64,000 nt of DNA from Nocardioides alkalitolerans DSM 16699 (lineage in GTDB: Bacteria; Actinomycetota; Actinomycetes; Propionibacteriales; Nocardioidaceae): assembly GCF_000426525.1 (NCBI RefSeq), contig NZ_AUFN01000013.1, positions 186,001 to 250,000 on the forward strand, written 5' to 3'. Each line of letters opens with the position of its first letter. Within the stretch, counting starts at the first letter, position 1. The notes below the pieces were generated by a model. The model was not told the origin of the DNA and did not search any database. It saw only the letters and a program-made list of their open reading frames with translations. Shown here piece after piece: positions 13,389-23,704 of this stretch. A program made the translations under genes and the position numbers.

Positions 13389-14375
13389 GTGAGCACGTCT
13401 CCCCTCAAGGTCGCCGTCACCGGAGCCGCCGGCCAGATCGGCTACAGCCTGCTGTTCCGCCTCGCCAGCGGAGCGCTGACGGGCGGTCAGCCGATCGAGC
13501 TGCGGCTGCTCGAGATCACGCCGGCGCTCAAGGCCCTCGAGGGGGTCGTCATGGAGCTCGACGACTGCGCCTTCCCCGGCCTCGCCGGCGTCGAGATCGG
13601 CGACGACGCCGAGAAGATCTTCGACGGCGTGAACCTCGCCCTCCTGGTGGGCGCCCGCCCCCGCGGCCCGGGCATGGAGCGCGGCGACCTGCTCTCGGCC
13701 AACGGCGCGATCTTCACCGCGCAGGGCCGCGCGCTCAACAACGCGGCGGCCGACGACGTGCGCATCGGCGTGACGGGCAACCCCGCCAACACCAACGCCC
13801 TCATCGCGATGACGAACGCCCCCGACATCCCGCAGGAGCGGTTCTCGGCGCTCACCCGCCTCGACCACAACCGCGCCCTCTCGCAGCTCGCGACGAAGAC
13901 GGGGGCGCCGGTCACCGACATCAAGAAGATGACGATCTGGGGCAACCACTCCGCGACGCAGTACCCCGACCTCTTCCACGCCGAGGTCGGCGGCCGCAAC
14001 GCCGCCGAGGTCGTGGGCGACCAGGAGTGGGTGGAGAGCTTCTTCATCCCGACCGTCGCGAAGCGGGGCGCGGCGATCATCGACGCCCGCGGCTCGTCGT
14101 CGGCCGCCTCCGCCGCGTCGGCCACCGTCGACGCCGCCCGCGACTGGCTCTACGGCTCCGCCGCGGACGACTGGGTCTCGATGGCGGTGCGCTCCGACGG
14201 GTCGTACGGCGTGCCCGAGGGCCTCATCTCGTCGTTCCCCGTCACCACCTCGGGCGGCGACTGGAGCATCGTGCAGGGCCTCGAGATCGACGAGTTCTCG
14301 CGCGCCCGCATCGACGCCTCGACCGCCGAGCTCGCCGACGAGCGCACCGCGGTCACGGAGCTCGGCCTGATCTGA
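13389..14375 (+). CDS. mdh: Malate dehydrogenase
   Basis: The enzyme interconverts malate and oxaloacetate with NAD in the TCA cycle. The 328-aa protein has the Rossmann signature [21 protein letters not shown] (shown here in part), the [18 protein letters not shown] mobile loop with substrate-binding arginines, and the catalytic histidine in [12 protein letters not shown]. This is the GAAGQIG-type MDH typical of actinobacteria. GTG at 13389 is the start, after AAGGAG. It is convergent with the DUF3017/folD/purH block, with 37 bp between. Confidence 0.96.
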   Translation: MSTSPLKVAVTGAAGQIGYSLLFRLASGALTGGQPIELRLLEITPALKALEGVVMELDDCAFPGLAGVEIGDDAEKIFDGVNLALLVGARPRGPGMERGDLLSANGAIFTAQGRALNNAAADDVRIGVTGNPANTNALIAMTNAPDIPQERFSALTRLDHNRALSQLATKTGAPVTDIKKMTIWGNHSATQYPDLFHAEVGGRNAAEVVGDQEWVESFFIPTVAKRGAAIIDARGSSSAASAASATVDAARDWLYGSAADDWVSMAVRSDGSYGVPEGLISSFPVTTSGGDWSIVQGLEIDEFSRARIDASTAELADERTAVTELGLI

Positions 14376-14412
14376 CGCACCACCGCCGTCCCGGACCCCG
14401 GGGCGGCCGGGC

Positions 14413-14745
14413 TCACATGCCCGGCTGCTCCGGGATGCCGGAGGCGAGCAGGAGGAGGGCCACGCCGACCGCGGCGAGGGCGCCCGCGTCGACGTACCGG
14501 TTGCGGACACCGAGCATGCCCGCCTGCCGCTCGGCCAGCACCAGCCGCACGGCGGCGCCGCCCAGCAGCCCGGCGGCCATCCACCGCACGCCGACGCGCC
14601 AGTCGCCGGTCGTGACGATCCACAGGCCGACGGCCCCGGCCGCGAGCACCGCGAGGTAGGCGTAGCCGCCGAGGTGGGCGGGCAGCCAGCGACGACGCGG
14701 GCTCCCCGCACCCTGGTCGTCGGCGCGCGAACCGGGGACCACCAC
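14413..14745 (-). CDS. DUF3017 membrane protein
   Basis: The 110-aa protein has three hydrophobic segments: HLGGYAYLAVLAAGAVGLWIV, RWMAAGLLGGAAVRLVLA, and AGALAAVGVALLLLASG. The layout and the position immediately after folD match the actinobacterial DUF3017 family, which is regularly linked to folD and mdh. No function is known. The frame is open far upstream, but the GTG at 14745 lies 5 bp past the folD stop, so it probably ends the purH-folD transcript. Confidence 0.75.
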   Translation of the reverse strand: MVVPGSRADDQGAGSPRRRWLPAHLGGYAYLAVLAAGAVGLWIVTTGDWRVGVRWMAAGLLGGAAVRLVLAERQAGMLGVRNRYVDAGALAAVGVALLLLASGIPEQPGM

Positions 14746-14750
14746 GGTCG

Positions 14751-15599
14751 TCAGGCGCCGTTCTCGGCGAGCGTGACGACGTTGGCGAGCAGCATCGCGC
14801 GGGTCATGGGCCCGACTCCCCCGGGGTTCGGCGAGACCCAGTCCGCGACCTCCCAGACGTCGTCCGCCACGTCGCCCGCGATCTTGCCGTCGACGCGCGA
14901 GACGCCCACGTCGAGCACGGCGGCACCGGGCTTGACCATGTCGGCCGTGATGATGCCGGGCACACCGGCGGCGGCCACCACGATGTCGGCGCCGCGCACG
15001 TGCGCCGCCAGGTCGCGCGTGCCGGTGTGGCACAGCGTGACGGTGGCGTTCTCGCTGCGCCGCGTCAGCAGCAGGCCCATCGGGCGGCCGACCGTCACGC
15101 CGCGACCGACGACGACGACCTCCGCGCCCGCGATCGGCACGTCGTGGCGGCGCAGCAGCTCGACGATCCCGTACGGCGTGCACGGCAGCGGGGCCTCCTT
15201 GCCCAGCACGAGCCAGCCCAGGTTGGTGGGGTGCAGGCCGTCGGCGTCCTTGGCGGGGTCGATGAGGCCCAGCACCCGGTTCTCGTCGATGCCCTTCGGC
15301 AGCGGCAGCTGCACGATGTAGCCGGTGCAGGCCGGGTCGTCGTTGAGGCCGCGCACGGCGGCCTCGATCTCGTCCTGGCTGGCGGTGGCCGGGAGGTCCA
15401 CGCGGATCGAGGCGATGCCGACCTCGGCGCAGTCCTTGTGCTTGCCGTTGACGTACCAGCGGCTGCCCGGGTCGTCGCCGACGAGCACCGTGCCGAGACC
15501 GGGCGTCACGCCCCGGGCCGCCAGGGCCTCGACCCGGGCGGTCACCTCGCCCTTGATCGCCTTCGCGGTGGCGCTGCCGTCGAGCTTGTTCGCGGTCAT
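14751..15599 (-). CDS. folD: Bifunctional methylene-THF dehydrogenase / methenyl-THF cyclohydrolase
   Basis: FolD converts 5,10-methylene-THF to 10-formyl-THF, the formyl donor for purine synthesis. The 282-aa protein carries the substrate site [17 protein letters not shown] (Tyr and Lys of YxxxK), the [14 protein letters not shown] segment, and the NADP-binding [14 protein letters not shown], followed by [11 protein letters not shown] near the C-terminus. The ATG at 15599 follows a GGAGAC ribosome binding site. It lies 26 bp after purH on the same strand, and both are downstream of the ZTP riboswitch, so a shortage of its product would raise its own expression. Confidence 0.96.
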   Translation of the reverse strand: MTANKLDGSATAKAIKGEVTARVEALAARGVTPGLGTVLVGDDPGSRWYVNGKHKDCAEVGIASIRVDLPATASQDEIEAAVRGLNDDPACTGYIVQLPLPKGIDENRVLGLIDPAKDADGLHPTNLGWLVLGKEAPLPCTPYGIVELLRRHDVPIAGAEVVVVGRGVTVGRPMGLLLTRRSENATVTLCHTGTRDLAAHVRGADIVVAAAGVPGIITADMVKPGAAVLDVGVSRVDGKIAGDVADDVWEVADWVSPNPGGVGPMTRAMLLANVVTLAENGA

Positions 15600-15625
15600 G
15601 TCGTCTCCTCGTCGCGTCGGTCGGA

Positions 15626-17212
15626 TCAGTGGGCGAAGTGGCGGGTGCCGGTGAAGTACATCGTCACGCCGGCCGCCTTCGCCGCGGCGACGGTCAGCTC
15701 GTCGCGCACCGAGCCGCCGGGCTGCACGATGGCGGCCACGCCGGCGTCGATGAGGATCTGCGGCCCGTCCTCGAACGGGAAGAACGCGTCGGACGCCGCC
15801 ACGGCGCCACGGGAGCGCTCCCCCGCGCGCTCGACGGCGAGCTTGCACGAGTCGACGCGGTTGACCTGGCCCATGCCGACGCCGACGGACGCGCCGTCCT
15901 TCGCCAGCAGGATCGCGTTCGACTTCACGGCCCGCACGGAGCGCCAGGCGAAGGCGAGGTCGGCGAGCACCTCGGCCGACGCGGCCTCGCCCGTCGCGAG
16001 CGTCCACGTGGTCGGGTCGTCGCCCTCGGCGTGCAGGCGGTCGGCCTGCTGCACGAGCTGGCCGCCCGAGACGGCGCGCACCTCGAGCGCGGGACGCACC
16101 TCGTCGGCGGCGCAGCGCAGGATGCGGATGTTCTTCTTGCGGGCGAGGACCTCGACGGCGCCGGGCTCGTAGTCGGGCGCGACGATCACCTCGGTGAACA
16201 CCTCCGCGACCTGCTCGGCCATGGCCACGCTCACCGGGCGGTTGGTGGCGATGACGCCGCCGAAGGCCGAGACCGGGTCGCACTCGTGCGCCCGGCGGTG
16301 CGCCTCGGCCACGTCCGCGCCGACGGCGATGCCGCAGGGGTTCGCGTGCTTGATGATCGCGACGGCGGGGGCCTCGTGGTCGAACGCCGCGCGGCGGGCC
16401 GCGTCGGTGTCGACGTAGTTGTTGTAGGACATCTCCTTGCCGTGCAGCTGCTCGGCCTGCGCGAGCCCGCCGGTGCCGTCGACGTACAGCGCCGCGGACT
16501 GGTGCGGGTTCTCGCCGTAGCGCAGCACGGCCTGGCGCGTGAAGGTGGCGCCGCTGAAGGCGGGCCAGCCGACGGCGGCCTCGTCGTCGGTCTCGGCGGT
16601 GTAGTCGCCCGCGAACCACTCGGCGACGGCGACGTCGTACGCCGCGGTGTGGGCGAACGCCTGGGCGGCGAGACGCTTGCGCTGGGCCAGGGTGAAGCCA
16701 CCGGCCGCGACGGCGGCGAGGGCGTCGTCGTACGCCGCGGGCGAGGTCAGCACGGCCACCGACGGGTGGTTCTTGGCCGCCGCGCGCACCATCGACGGTC
16801 CGCCGATGTCGATCTGCTCGACGCACTCGTCGGGCGTCGCGCCGGAGGCGACCGTGGCGGTGAACGGGTAGAGGTTGACGACCACGAGGTCGAACGGCTC
16901 CACCCCCAGCTCGGCGAGCTGGGCGACGTGGTCGTCGAGGCGGCGGTCGGCCAGGATGCCGGCGTGGACGCGCGGGTGGAGCGTCTTCACGCGCCCGTCG
17001 AGGCACTCGGGGAAGCCGGTGAGGTCCTCCACCTTGGTGACGGGCAGGCCGAGGCCGGCGATCAGCTTCGCCGAGCCGCCGGTGGAGACGAGCTCGACGC
17101 CGGCGTCGGCCAGGCCGCGCACGAGCTGCTCGAGCCCGGACTTGTCGTAGACGGAGACCAGGGCCCGACGGACGGGGACCTGGTGGGGGGACGTGCTGGC
17201 TGCGGTGCTCAC
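15626..17212 (-). CDS. purH: Bifunctional AICAR formyltransferase / IMP cyclohydrolase
   Basis: PurH carries out the last two steps of IMP synthesis, using 10-formyl-THF. The 528-aa protein has the N-terminal cyclohydrolase domain ([43 protein letters not shown]) and the formyltransferase domain with the active-site [13 protein letters not shown] and the C-terminal [20 protein letters not shown]. The GTG start at 17212 follows GCGAGGAG. A ZTP riboswitch occupies its leader. ZTP/ZMP builds up when 10-formyl-THF is short and PurH stalls, so the riboswitch links this enzyme and FolD to folate status. Confidence 0.97.
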   Translation of the reverse strand: MSTAASTSPHQVPVRRALVSVYDKSGLEQLVRGLADAGVELVSTGGSAKLIAGLGLPVTKVEDLTGFPECLDGRVKTLHPRVHAGILADRRLDDHVAQLAELGVEPFDLVVVNLYPFTATVASGATPDECVEQIDIGGPSMVRAAAKNHPSVAVLTSPAAYDDALAAVAAGGFTLAQRKRLAAQAFAHTAAYDVAVAEWFAGDYTAETDDEAAVGWPAFSGATFTRQAVLRYGENPHQSAALYVDGTGGLAQAEQLHGKEMSYNNYVDTDAARRAAFDHEAPAVAIIKHANPCGIAVGADVAEAHRRAHECDPVSAFGGVIATNRPVSVAMAEQVAEVFTEVIVAPDYEPGAVEVLARKKNIRILRCAADEVRPALEVRAVSGGQLVQQADRLHAEGDDPTTWTLATGEAASAEVLADLAFAWRSVRAVKSNAILLAKDGASVGVGMGQVNRVDSCKLAVERAGERSRGAVAASDAFFPFEDGPQILIDAGVAAIVQPGGSVRDELTVAAAKAAGVTMYFTGTRHFAH

Positions 17213-17248
17213 GGTTCACTCCTCGCGGGGTGGTGCGGTGGTGTCGTC

Positions 17249-17330
17249 GGTGCACCCAGGCGTTCGATGCACCGCGTTCTTCACTCCCTGGTGGTTGCCC
17301 ACCTGCGCCAGTCGTGTGGGCACGAGATTA
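17249..17330 (-). promoter_or_regulatory. ZTP (pfl) riboswitch with promoter upstream of purH
   Basis: On the minus strand, TAATCT (17330-17325) is the -10 box and includes the purN stop codon TAA. The leader has the conserved pfl elements in order: ACTGGCG, then GTGGGCAACCAC hairpin, then CAGGGAGTG, a variable linker, and a 6-bp stem GGTGCA/TGCACC enclosing CGCCTGGG. The GCCTGGG loop can form the pseudoknot with ACTGGC. This matches the ZTP riboswitch consensus, and purH/folD are classic targets. The ribosome binding site GAGGAG follows about 20 nt later. Confidence 0.9.
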
Positions 17331-17960
17331 GTGCACCGGCGCGGCGGGACCGAACCGCGCCCGGCGGCCCTCGACGACCAGGCCCTCCCGCGCGATCCGG
17401 CCCACGGCGTCCACCAGCATGGCCCGTTCGGCGGTCTTGATCCGCTCGTGCAGGGCGTCGGTGTCGTCGGTCTCGAGCACGGGCACGGCGGTCTGGGCGA
17501 CGATCACGCCGGTGTCGACCCCGGCGTCGACCACGAAGAGCGTGGCGCCGGTCAGCTTCACGCCGTACGCGAGCGCGTCGGCCGCCCCGTGCATGCCGGG
17601 GAAGCTGGGGCTGAGCGCCGGGTGGGTGTTGACCACCCGGCCGCCGAAGCGGTCCAGGAACTCGTGCCCGACCAGCTTCATGAACCCCGCGAGCACCACC
17701 CAGTCGGGGCGGTGGGCGGCGACGGCGTGGGCCAGGGCGGCGTCCCAGGCCGGCCGGTCCGCATGGTCGCCGAGCCGCTCCACGAAGGTCGGCACCCCGG
17801 CACGGTCGGCCCGGCGCAGGCCCTCGACCCCGTCGCGGTCGGCGCCCACGGCGACGACCCGGGCGCCGTACGCCGGGTCGGCGGCCGCGTCGAGCAGTGC
17901 CTGGAGGTTCGTCCCCGAGCCGGAGACGAGGACGACGAGACGGGCGGGGGTGGCGGGCAC
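17328..17960 (-). CDS. purN: Phosphoribosylglycinamide formyltransferase
   Basis: PurN transfers a formyl group from 10-formyl-THF to GAR in purine synthesis. The 210-aa protein begins RLVVLVSGSGTNLQALLDAA (phosphate-binding loop) and has the catalytic Asn and His in VVNTHPALSPSFPGMHG and the Asp in VDAGVDTGVIVAQ. HPALS replaces the commoner HPALL/HPSLL. The GTG start at 17960 lies 7 nt after TAGACT on the minus strand, so it is probably leaderless. It lies upstream of, and apparently separate from, the riboswitch-controlled purH transcript. Confidence 0.95.
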   Translation of the reverse strand: MPATPARLVVLVSGSGTNLQALLDAAADPAYGARVVAVGADRDGVEGLRRADRAGVPTFVERLGDHADRPAWDAALAHAVAAHRPDWVVLAGFMKLVGHEFLDRFGGRVVNTHPALSPSFPGMHGAADALAYGVKLTGATLFVVDAGVDTGVIVAQTAVPVLETDDTDALHERIKTAERAMLVDAVGRIAREGLVVEGRRARFGPAAPVH

Positions 17961-17999
17961 GGCGCAGAGTCTAGGGGCGCGGCGACCGCCGGTCCGCGC

Positions 18000-19232
18000 T
18001 CAGTCGTCGAGGTAGGCGCGGCGCTGCGAGACGGTCGCCAGGAGCCCGCCGACCATGCCGCCGGTGGCGAACGCGACGACCGCGTGGACGGTCACGTCGC
18101 CGACGAACGGCCCGACGTCGGCCATCCGCCCCGGACCCACGGCACCGCCGGCGAGCCACGCGGCGAGACCCACGACGCCTCCGGCGAGGACGCCCGCCGC
18201 CCCGCCGCGGACCAGGCCGACGTCGAAGCGGGTCGTGGGCCGCCCCCGCTGAACCTGGGCCACCACGGCACCGGCGAGCAGGAAGGGGACGACGCCGAGG
18301 GCGGCGCTGAGCCATCCGGGCGCGGCCGTGGTGGGCGTGCCCGCGACCACCGGGAAGAGCGGCAGGGGCCCGAGCACCACGAGGGCCGGCGACACGACGG
18401 TGCCCGTGCCGAAGACGAACCCCGGGCCCAGCCCGTAGGAGGCAGCGAGGACGACGACGTTCGGCACGAGGAGCAGGCAGAGGGCGATGATGAGGACGGC
18501 GGTGCCCGGCCCCGTCTGCAGCTGGGAGAGCACGGAGGCGATCTCGGGGAACGCCACCGCGAGGCCCACCGCCGCCAGCAGGGCGGAGAGGGCCGCCGTC
18601 ACCAGCACGATCCCCGTGGCCGCGGCGACGGTGTCCCGGACCTCCTCGGGCAGCCGGGCGACCCAGCCGGCCGCGCGGCCCGAGGAGATGGCGATGGCCG
18701 TGCCCCCGACACCTCCCGCGAGCGCGAGGCTGCCGAGCACGATCGCGGGCAGCGAGGTGTCGCCGTCCGGGGGCGAGGCGAGCACCCCGACGAGCACGGC
18801 GACGACGACGTAGCCCGCGGCGAACAGGCCGACGCCGGCGGGCACGGTCCAGTCGCGCTCGCCGTCGGCGATGCCGGCGGCGTCCGGGCCGTGCGGGGCG
18901 AGCGCCTCCCCCACGCGCTGCCCGAGGCGCCAGCAGACGACGGCCTGCACGAGCGTCAGCCCGAGCGGCACCATCGTCACGGCCGTGCCCCGGATCGTGA
19001 CACCGGACCCGTGGCCGACCAGCCAGCCGAGCGCTCCCACCTCGAGGGCGTCGGACGGCGTGCCGTGGGCGCCCGCGTCGGTGAGGAACCAGCCGACGAC
19101 CCCGACGGCCAGCGCGACGGTCAGCGTCGCGAGGGCCGCGACCACGCCGCCGACGGAGGCGACGAGCACGAGACCGCGCGACGCACGGTCGTGCGGGCGT
19201 GGGGAGAGGAGCGGAGGCAAGAGCGAGGTCAT
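18000..19232 (-). CDS. DUF6350 polytopic membrane protein
   Basis: The 410-aa protein is very hydrophobic with about ten predicted transmembrane helices (for example GLVLVASVGGVVAALATLTV and GTAVLIIALCLLLVPNVVVL), and resembles the actinobacterial DUF6350 family that commonly neighbours purN; some members are annotated as cell-division protein PerM. The ATG at 19232 is preferred to the open upstream frame because it is followed by a short cytoplasmic stretch and the first helix. It is co-directional with purN 40 bp upstream, and divergent from the sigma-like gene. Confidence 0.75.
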   Translation of the reverse strand: MTSLLPPLLSPRPHDRASRGLVLVASVGGVVAALATLTVALAVGVVGWFLTDAGAHGTPSDALEVGALGWLVGHGSGVTIRGTAVTMVPLGLTLVQAVVCWRLGQRVGEALAPHGPDAAGIADGERDWTVPAGVGLFAAGYVVVAVLVGVLASPPDGDTSLPAIVLGSLALAGGVGGTAIAISSGRAAGWVARLPEEVRDTVAAATGIVLVTAALSALLAAVGLAVAFPEIASVLSQLQTGPGTAVLIIALCLLLVPNVVVLAASYGLGPGFVFGTGTVVSPALVVLGPLPLFPVVAGTPTTAAPGWLSAALGVVPFLLAGAVVAQVQRGRPTTRFDVGLVRGGAAGVLAGGVVGLAAWLAGGAVGPGRMADVGPFVGDVTVHAVVAFATGGMVGGLLATVSQRRAYLDD

Positions 19233-19332
19233 CGCGGACCATCCTCGCGACCGTGCGCCGGGCTTCCGGGGAGCGAGCCCCCGACACGCCGACCCGGACG
19301 CCCTGTCGGGGTCGGCTACCGTGGTCGCCGCC

Positions 19333-21198
19333 ATGAAGGATCCCGATGCGTTCGACGCGTTCTACAAGGACGCCCGCAGCCGACTGCTGCTCCAGACGTA
19401 TCTCCTGACGGGGGACCTGCCGGCCGCGCGGAGCGCCGTGCGCGAGGCCTTCACCGTCGCCTGGCACCACTGGTCGAAGGTCAGCAGCCGCCCCGAGCCC
19501 GAGTCCGAGGTGCGTCCCCGCGCCTGGGTGCACGCCCAGCGGCGCCACACCGCCCGCGTCTGGCACCGCGAGAAGGGGCTCGACCCCGAGGTGGCGGCGA
19601 CGCTCGAGGCCCTCGGCGAGCTCGGCTCGACGCCGCGCAGGCTCCTGATCCTCGCCGAGGTCGGCGGCGTGGGTCTCCACGACTCCGCGCGCGAGATCGG
19701 GGTCACCCTCGAGGAGGCGGCGCGCCACCTCGCGATCGGCCGGGCCGAGTACGCCGTGCAGCGCGGGGTCGGCACCCCCGAGGAGGTCGAGGCGACCCTG
19801 GTCGCCGTCGGGGCCGGCCTCGGCGACGTCCGCTGGCCGCGGCCCTCCATCCTCCGCCGGGCGGGCACGCGACGCCGCCGGCTCCACACCGTCGGCGGCA
19901 TCGCCGTGGCGACCGTCGCCGTCGTCGCGTCGGGAGCCGTGGTGCACGACAGCGCCGGCACGCCGACCTCGCTGGAGCGCTCGGTCGACCGCCCGGACAC
20001 CAGCGTCTCCGGCGAGCCGGACGACAGCGGGTCGCCGTCCGCCCCGCCCACGGGCCTGACGACCGACGACCTGCTGGCCACCACCGCGGTCGAGCAGCTC
20101 GCCTCGGACCGCACCTGGACCACCCAGACGAACAACAACACCGACGGCGACGGTCTGGTCCTCCCGTGCCAGCAGTCGCGGTACGCCGACCCCGAGGGCC
20201 TCGCCGGCTTCGTGCGCACCTTCTCGTCGTCGGCCGCCGGCGCGCAGCCGATCGTGGCCTACCAGGCCGCCGAGCAGTCCCGCAGCGACGCCGAGGCCGC
20301 GACGACGTACGAGACGTGGTCGACGTGGTTCGGCGGCTGCACGCTCCCCCGCGCCCAGCTCGTCGGCACGTACGCCGTCACCGGCGTCGGCGACGCCGCC
20401 CGGATCTTCGTGCTCCAGGTGCCCGGCGAGCCGTCCTCCCTGCTGACGGCCGGCATCGCCCGTACCGGCAGCCTCACCAGCACCCTGATGGTCAACGCCG
20501 TGGGTGCGGGCGACGACGTGCGCACCCAGGTGTCCGGGCTGCTGGCCGCCGCGGTCGACGGCATGTGCGAGGCCCCCGGCGGCGGCACCTGTGCCGCCGA
20601 GCCGGTGGTCGAGCCGACGCTGCCCGTCCTCGTCGGCGACCCCGCCTTCATGCTGTCCGAGGTCGACCTGCCGACCGTTCCGGGCGTCGACGCTCCCTGG
20701 GTCGGGACCCGGGCCCAGGCCGCCGAGGCCAACGATGCCGCCACGCTCTGCGACCAGACGAGCTTCGTGGTGCCCGGCGTCGCCGACCCGCTCACGCGCA
20801 CCTTCCTCGTGCCGGACGCCGGGCTGCCGGACCAGTTCGGGCTCACCCAGACCACCGGCCGGCTCTCGGACGCCCAGGTGGCCGACGGCTTCGTCGGCCA
20901 GGTGTCCGACGAGATGGCGGCCTGCGAGGCCGAGGACCTGGCGACGGCCGTCGAGGTCATCGACGGCACCGAGTACGACGACGGCCGCACCGCCGCGTGG
21001 AGCGTCACCGTGCGGGTCACCGAGGAGAGCACGGTCGAGTTCGTGATGGGCGTCGCCCGCTCGGGCAACCTCGTCAGCCAGATCGGGTTCGTCCGCTCCG
21101 GCGACGCCGACCTCACCACCGAGCAGTTCCTCTCGGTCCTGCAGCGCTCCCGCGACCGCCTGGCCGCGGCCAACGCCGCCGTCGCCGCCGGGGGCTGA
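19333..21198 (+). CDS. Membrane-anchored sigma-factor-like protein with tandem extracytoplasmic domains
   Basis: The 621-aa protein joins three parts. Residues about 1-150 look like an ECF/SigE-type sigma factor: FDAFYKDARSRLLLQTYLLTG with AREAF-like VREAFTVAWHHW (region 2), and LGELGSTPRRLLILAEVGGVG with a helix-turn-helix (region 4). The -10-reading part of region 2 looks degenerate. A transmembrane helix follows (GGIAVATVAVVASGAVV, about 187-203), then a Ser/Pro linker and two similar exported domains (about 240-415 and 440-610), each with two cysteines and a PknH-C-like feel. ATG 19333 follows TACCGT by 10 nt. The single-protein sensor role is inferred. Confidence 0.75.
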   Translation: MKDPDAFDAFYKDARSRLLLQTYLLTGDLPAARSAVREAFTVAWHHWSKVSSRPEPESEVRPRAWVHAQRRHTARVWHREKGLDPEVAATLEALGELGSTPRRLLILAEVGGVGLHDSAREIGVTLEEAARHLAIGRAEYAVQRGVGTPEEVEATLVAVGAGLGDVRWPRPSILRRAGTRRRRLHTVGGIAVATVAVVASGAVVHDSAGTPTSLERSVDRPDTSVSGEPDDSGSPSAPPTGLTTDDLLATTAVEQLASDRTWTTQTNNNTDGDGLVLPCQQSRYADPEGLAGFVRTFSSSAAGAQPIVAYQAAEQSRSDAEAATTYETWSTWFGGCTLPRAQLVGTYAVTGVGDAARIFVLQVPGEPSSLLTAGIARTGSLTSTLMVNAVGAGDDVRTQVSGLLAAAVDGMCEAPGGGTCAAEPVVEPTLPVLVGDPAFMLSEVDLPTVPGVDAPWVGTRAQAAEANDAATLCDQTSFVVPGVADPLTRTFLVPDAGLPDQFGLTQTTGRLSDAQVADGFVGQVSDEMAACEAEDLATAVEVIDGTEYDDGRTAAWSVTVRVTEESTVEFVMGVARSGNLVSQIGFVRSGDADLTTEQFLSVLQRSRDRLAAANAAVAAGG

Positions 21199-21244
21199 CC
21201 GACCACCGGGCGCAGCCGCTCGGCGCGACCACCCCCGCACGGCG

Positions 21245-21280
21245 AGCAGGGCCCGTCCCCCCGGGGGGACGGGCCCTGCT
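21245..21280. terminator. Bidirectional terminator between the sigma-like gene and sucD
   Basis: An 18-bp perfect palindrome stem (AGCAGGGCCCGTCCCCCC and its complement) lies between two convergent genes and can serve both. Confidence 0.85.
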
Positions 21281-21303
21281 GTCGTGCGGGTGGTGCGGTG
21301 CGC

Positions 21304-22200
<897 letters not shown>

Positions 22201-22219
22201 GTTCTCTCTCCGTCCCGTC

Positions 22220-23380
22220 TCAGGCGTTCGCCAGCTCGGCGGCCTTGTCGGCCGCGCCGTCCATCGTCGCGACGACCGTCACCAACGGGTGGTTCTTCTC
22301 CGCCAGGATGCGGCGGCCCTCCTCGACGTTGTTGCCGTCGAGGCGGACGACGAGCGGCTTGGTGGCCTCGTCGCCCAGGATGTCGAGCGCGCCCACGATG
22401 CCGTTGGCGACCGCGTCGCACGACGTGATGCCGCCGAAGACGTTGACGAAGACGCTCTTGACCTGGGGGTCGTTGAGGATCACGTCGAGGCCGTCGGCCA
22501 TGACCTGCGCCGAGGCGCCGCCGCCGATGTCGAGGAAGTTGGCGGGCTTGACCCCGCCGTGCGCCTCGCCGGCGTACGCGACGACGTCGAGGGTGCTCAT
22601 GACGAGACCCGCGCCGTTGCCGATGATGCCCACCGCGCCGTCGAGCTTGACGTAGTTGAGGCCCTTCTCCTTCGCCTTCGCCTCGAGGGGGTCGGCCGCG
22701 GCCTTGTCCTCGAACTCGGCGTGGTCGGCGTGACGGAACTCGGCGTTCTCGTCGAGCGAGACCTTGCCGTCGAGCGCCTCGAGCACGTCGCCGGTCAGCC
22801 GCGCGAGCGGGTTGACCTCGACGAGCGTGGCGTCCTCCTCGACGAAGACCTTCCACAGCGCCAGGATGGTCTGCACGGCCTGGTCGGTGAGCGCCTCGGG
22901 GAACTTGGCCTCGGCGACGATGGCCTTCGCCTTCGCCTCGTCGACGCCCGTGCCCGGGTCGATCGCGATCTGGCGCACGGCCTCGGGGTTGGTCTTGGCG
23001 ACCTCCTCGATCTCCACACCACCCTCGACCGACGCGATCGTGAGGTACTGACGGTTCGCCCGGTCGAGCAGGAAGGAGAAGTAGTACTCCTCCTCGATGC
23101 TCGCCGCCGGGGCGATGAGCACCCGGTTGACCGTCAGGCCCTTGATCTCCATGCCGATGATGTTGGTGGCGTGCTCGAAGGCCTCGTCGGGCGTCTTGGC
23201 GAGCTTGACGCCGCCCGCCTTGCCACGACCGCCGGCCTTCACCTGCGCCTTGACGACCACGACGCCGAGCTTCTCGGCGGCGGCCTTGGCCTCCTCGGGG
23301 GTGGTGGCGACGATTCCTTCGGTCACGGGCACGCCGTGCTTGGCGAAGAGCTGCTTCGCCTGGTACTCCATCAGGTCCAC
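22220..23380 (-). CDS. sucC: Succinyl-CoA synthetase, beta subunit
   Basis: This ATP-grasp subunit binds the nucleotide and, with SucD, carries the substrate-level phosphorylation of the TCA cycle. The 386-aa protein starts at GTG 23380 as [19 protein letters not shown], the typical family N-terminus. It has [20 protein letters not shown] (ATP-grasp loop), [19 protein letters not shown] and [14 protein letters not shown] [16 protein letters not shown]. It is first in the sucCD operon. A -10-like TATCGT (minus strand, 23438-23433) and an 18-bp palindrome (23470-23487) lie upstream. Confidence 0.97.
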   Translation of the reverse strand: MDLMEYQAKQLFAKHGVPVTEGIVATTPEEAKAAAEKLGVVVVKAQVKAGGRGKAGGVKLAKTPDEAFEHATNIIGMEIKGLTVNRVLIAPAASIEEEYYFSFLLDRANRQYLTIASVEGGVEIEEVAKTNPEAVRQIAIDPGTGVDEAKAKAIVAEAKFPEALTDQAVQTILALWKVFVEEDATLVEVNPLARLTGDVLEALDGKVSLDENAEFRHADHAEFEDKAAADPLEAKAKEKGLNYVKLDGAVGIIGNGAGLVMSTLDVVAYAGEAHGGVKPANFLDIGGGASAQVMADGLDVILNDPQVKSVFVNVFGGITSCDAVANGIVGALDILGDEATKPLVVRLDGNNVEEGRRILAEKNHPLVTVVATMDGAADKAAELANA

Positions 23381-23432
23381 GATCCGACCATTCCTTTGCC
23401 GTATGAGGGTGAGAGTCCGGATTCCTCAGCGC

Positions 23433-23487
23433 ACGATAGACCCGTGGTCCGACCCGGGGCACGGCGGTCTCGTACCCCTGGGTACGA
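23433..23487 (-). promoter_or_regulatory. sucCD promoter with upstream palindrome
   Basis: TATCGT (23438-23433, minus strand) is a candidate -10. About 35 bp further upstream is TCGTACCC-CT-GGGTACGA (23470-23487), with perfect 8-bp arms. Lying upstream of the -35 position it would suit an activator. The 324-bp gap from 23381 to 23704 holds this, the promoter of the M23 gene, and nothing else I can identify. Confidence 0.45.
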
Positions 23488-23610
23488 CGTGACGCGCACC
23501 ACATCCCGGTGCGTCCGCACGCCCTCGCGCACGTGATGCGGCAAGGTCGACCCGGACGCAAGCGACCGAGGTAGGGGTCGCCTCGTCCACAGGTCTTCCC
23601 CCCGGGGGAT

Positions 23611-23639
23611 TTCGAAGGGGCCGGAACGTCCGTTACAGT
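23611..23639 (+). promoter_or_regulatory. Promoter of the M23 peptidase gene
   Basis: TTCGAA (23611-23616), a 17-nt spacer and TACAGT (23634-23639) form a plausible promoter, giving a leader of about 60 nt. No c-di-AMP (ydaO) riboswitch features, which precede some actinobacterial wall hydrolases, are present. Confidence 0.35.
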
Positions 23640-23704
23640 CTGACGCTGTCTCCGAGCACGAACCTGCAGAACCCTGCACGCACCGAACGAGGAACACGAG
23701 GTCT

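Noticed and set aside
17971..19232. Minus-strand frame of over 1000 codons beside DUF6350
   Set aside because: A different frame in the same stretch has clear transmembrane pattern and start; the longer one has no recognisable sequence.
23581..23704. Possible c-di-AMP (ydaO) riboswitch before the M23 peptidase
   Set aside because: The leader is only about 60 nt and lacks the conserved ydaO blocks.
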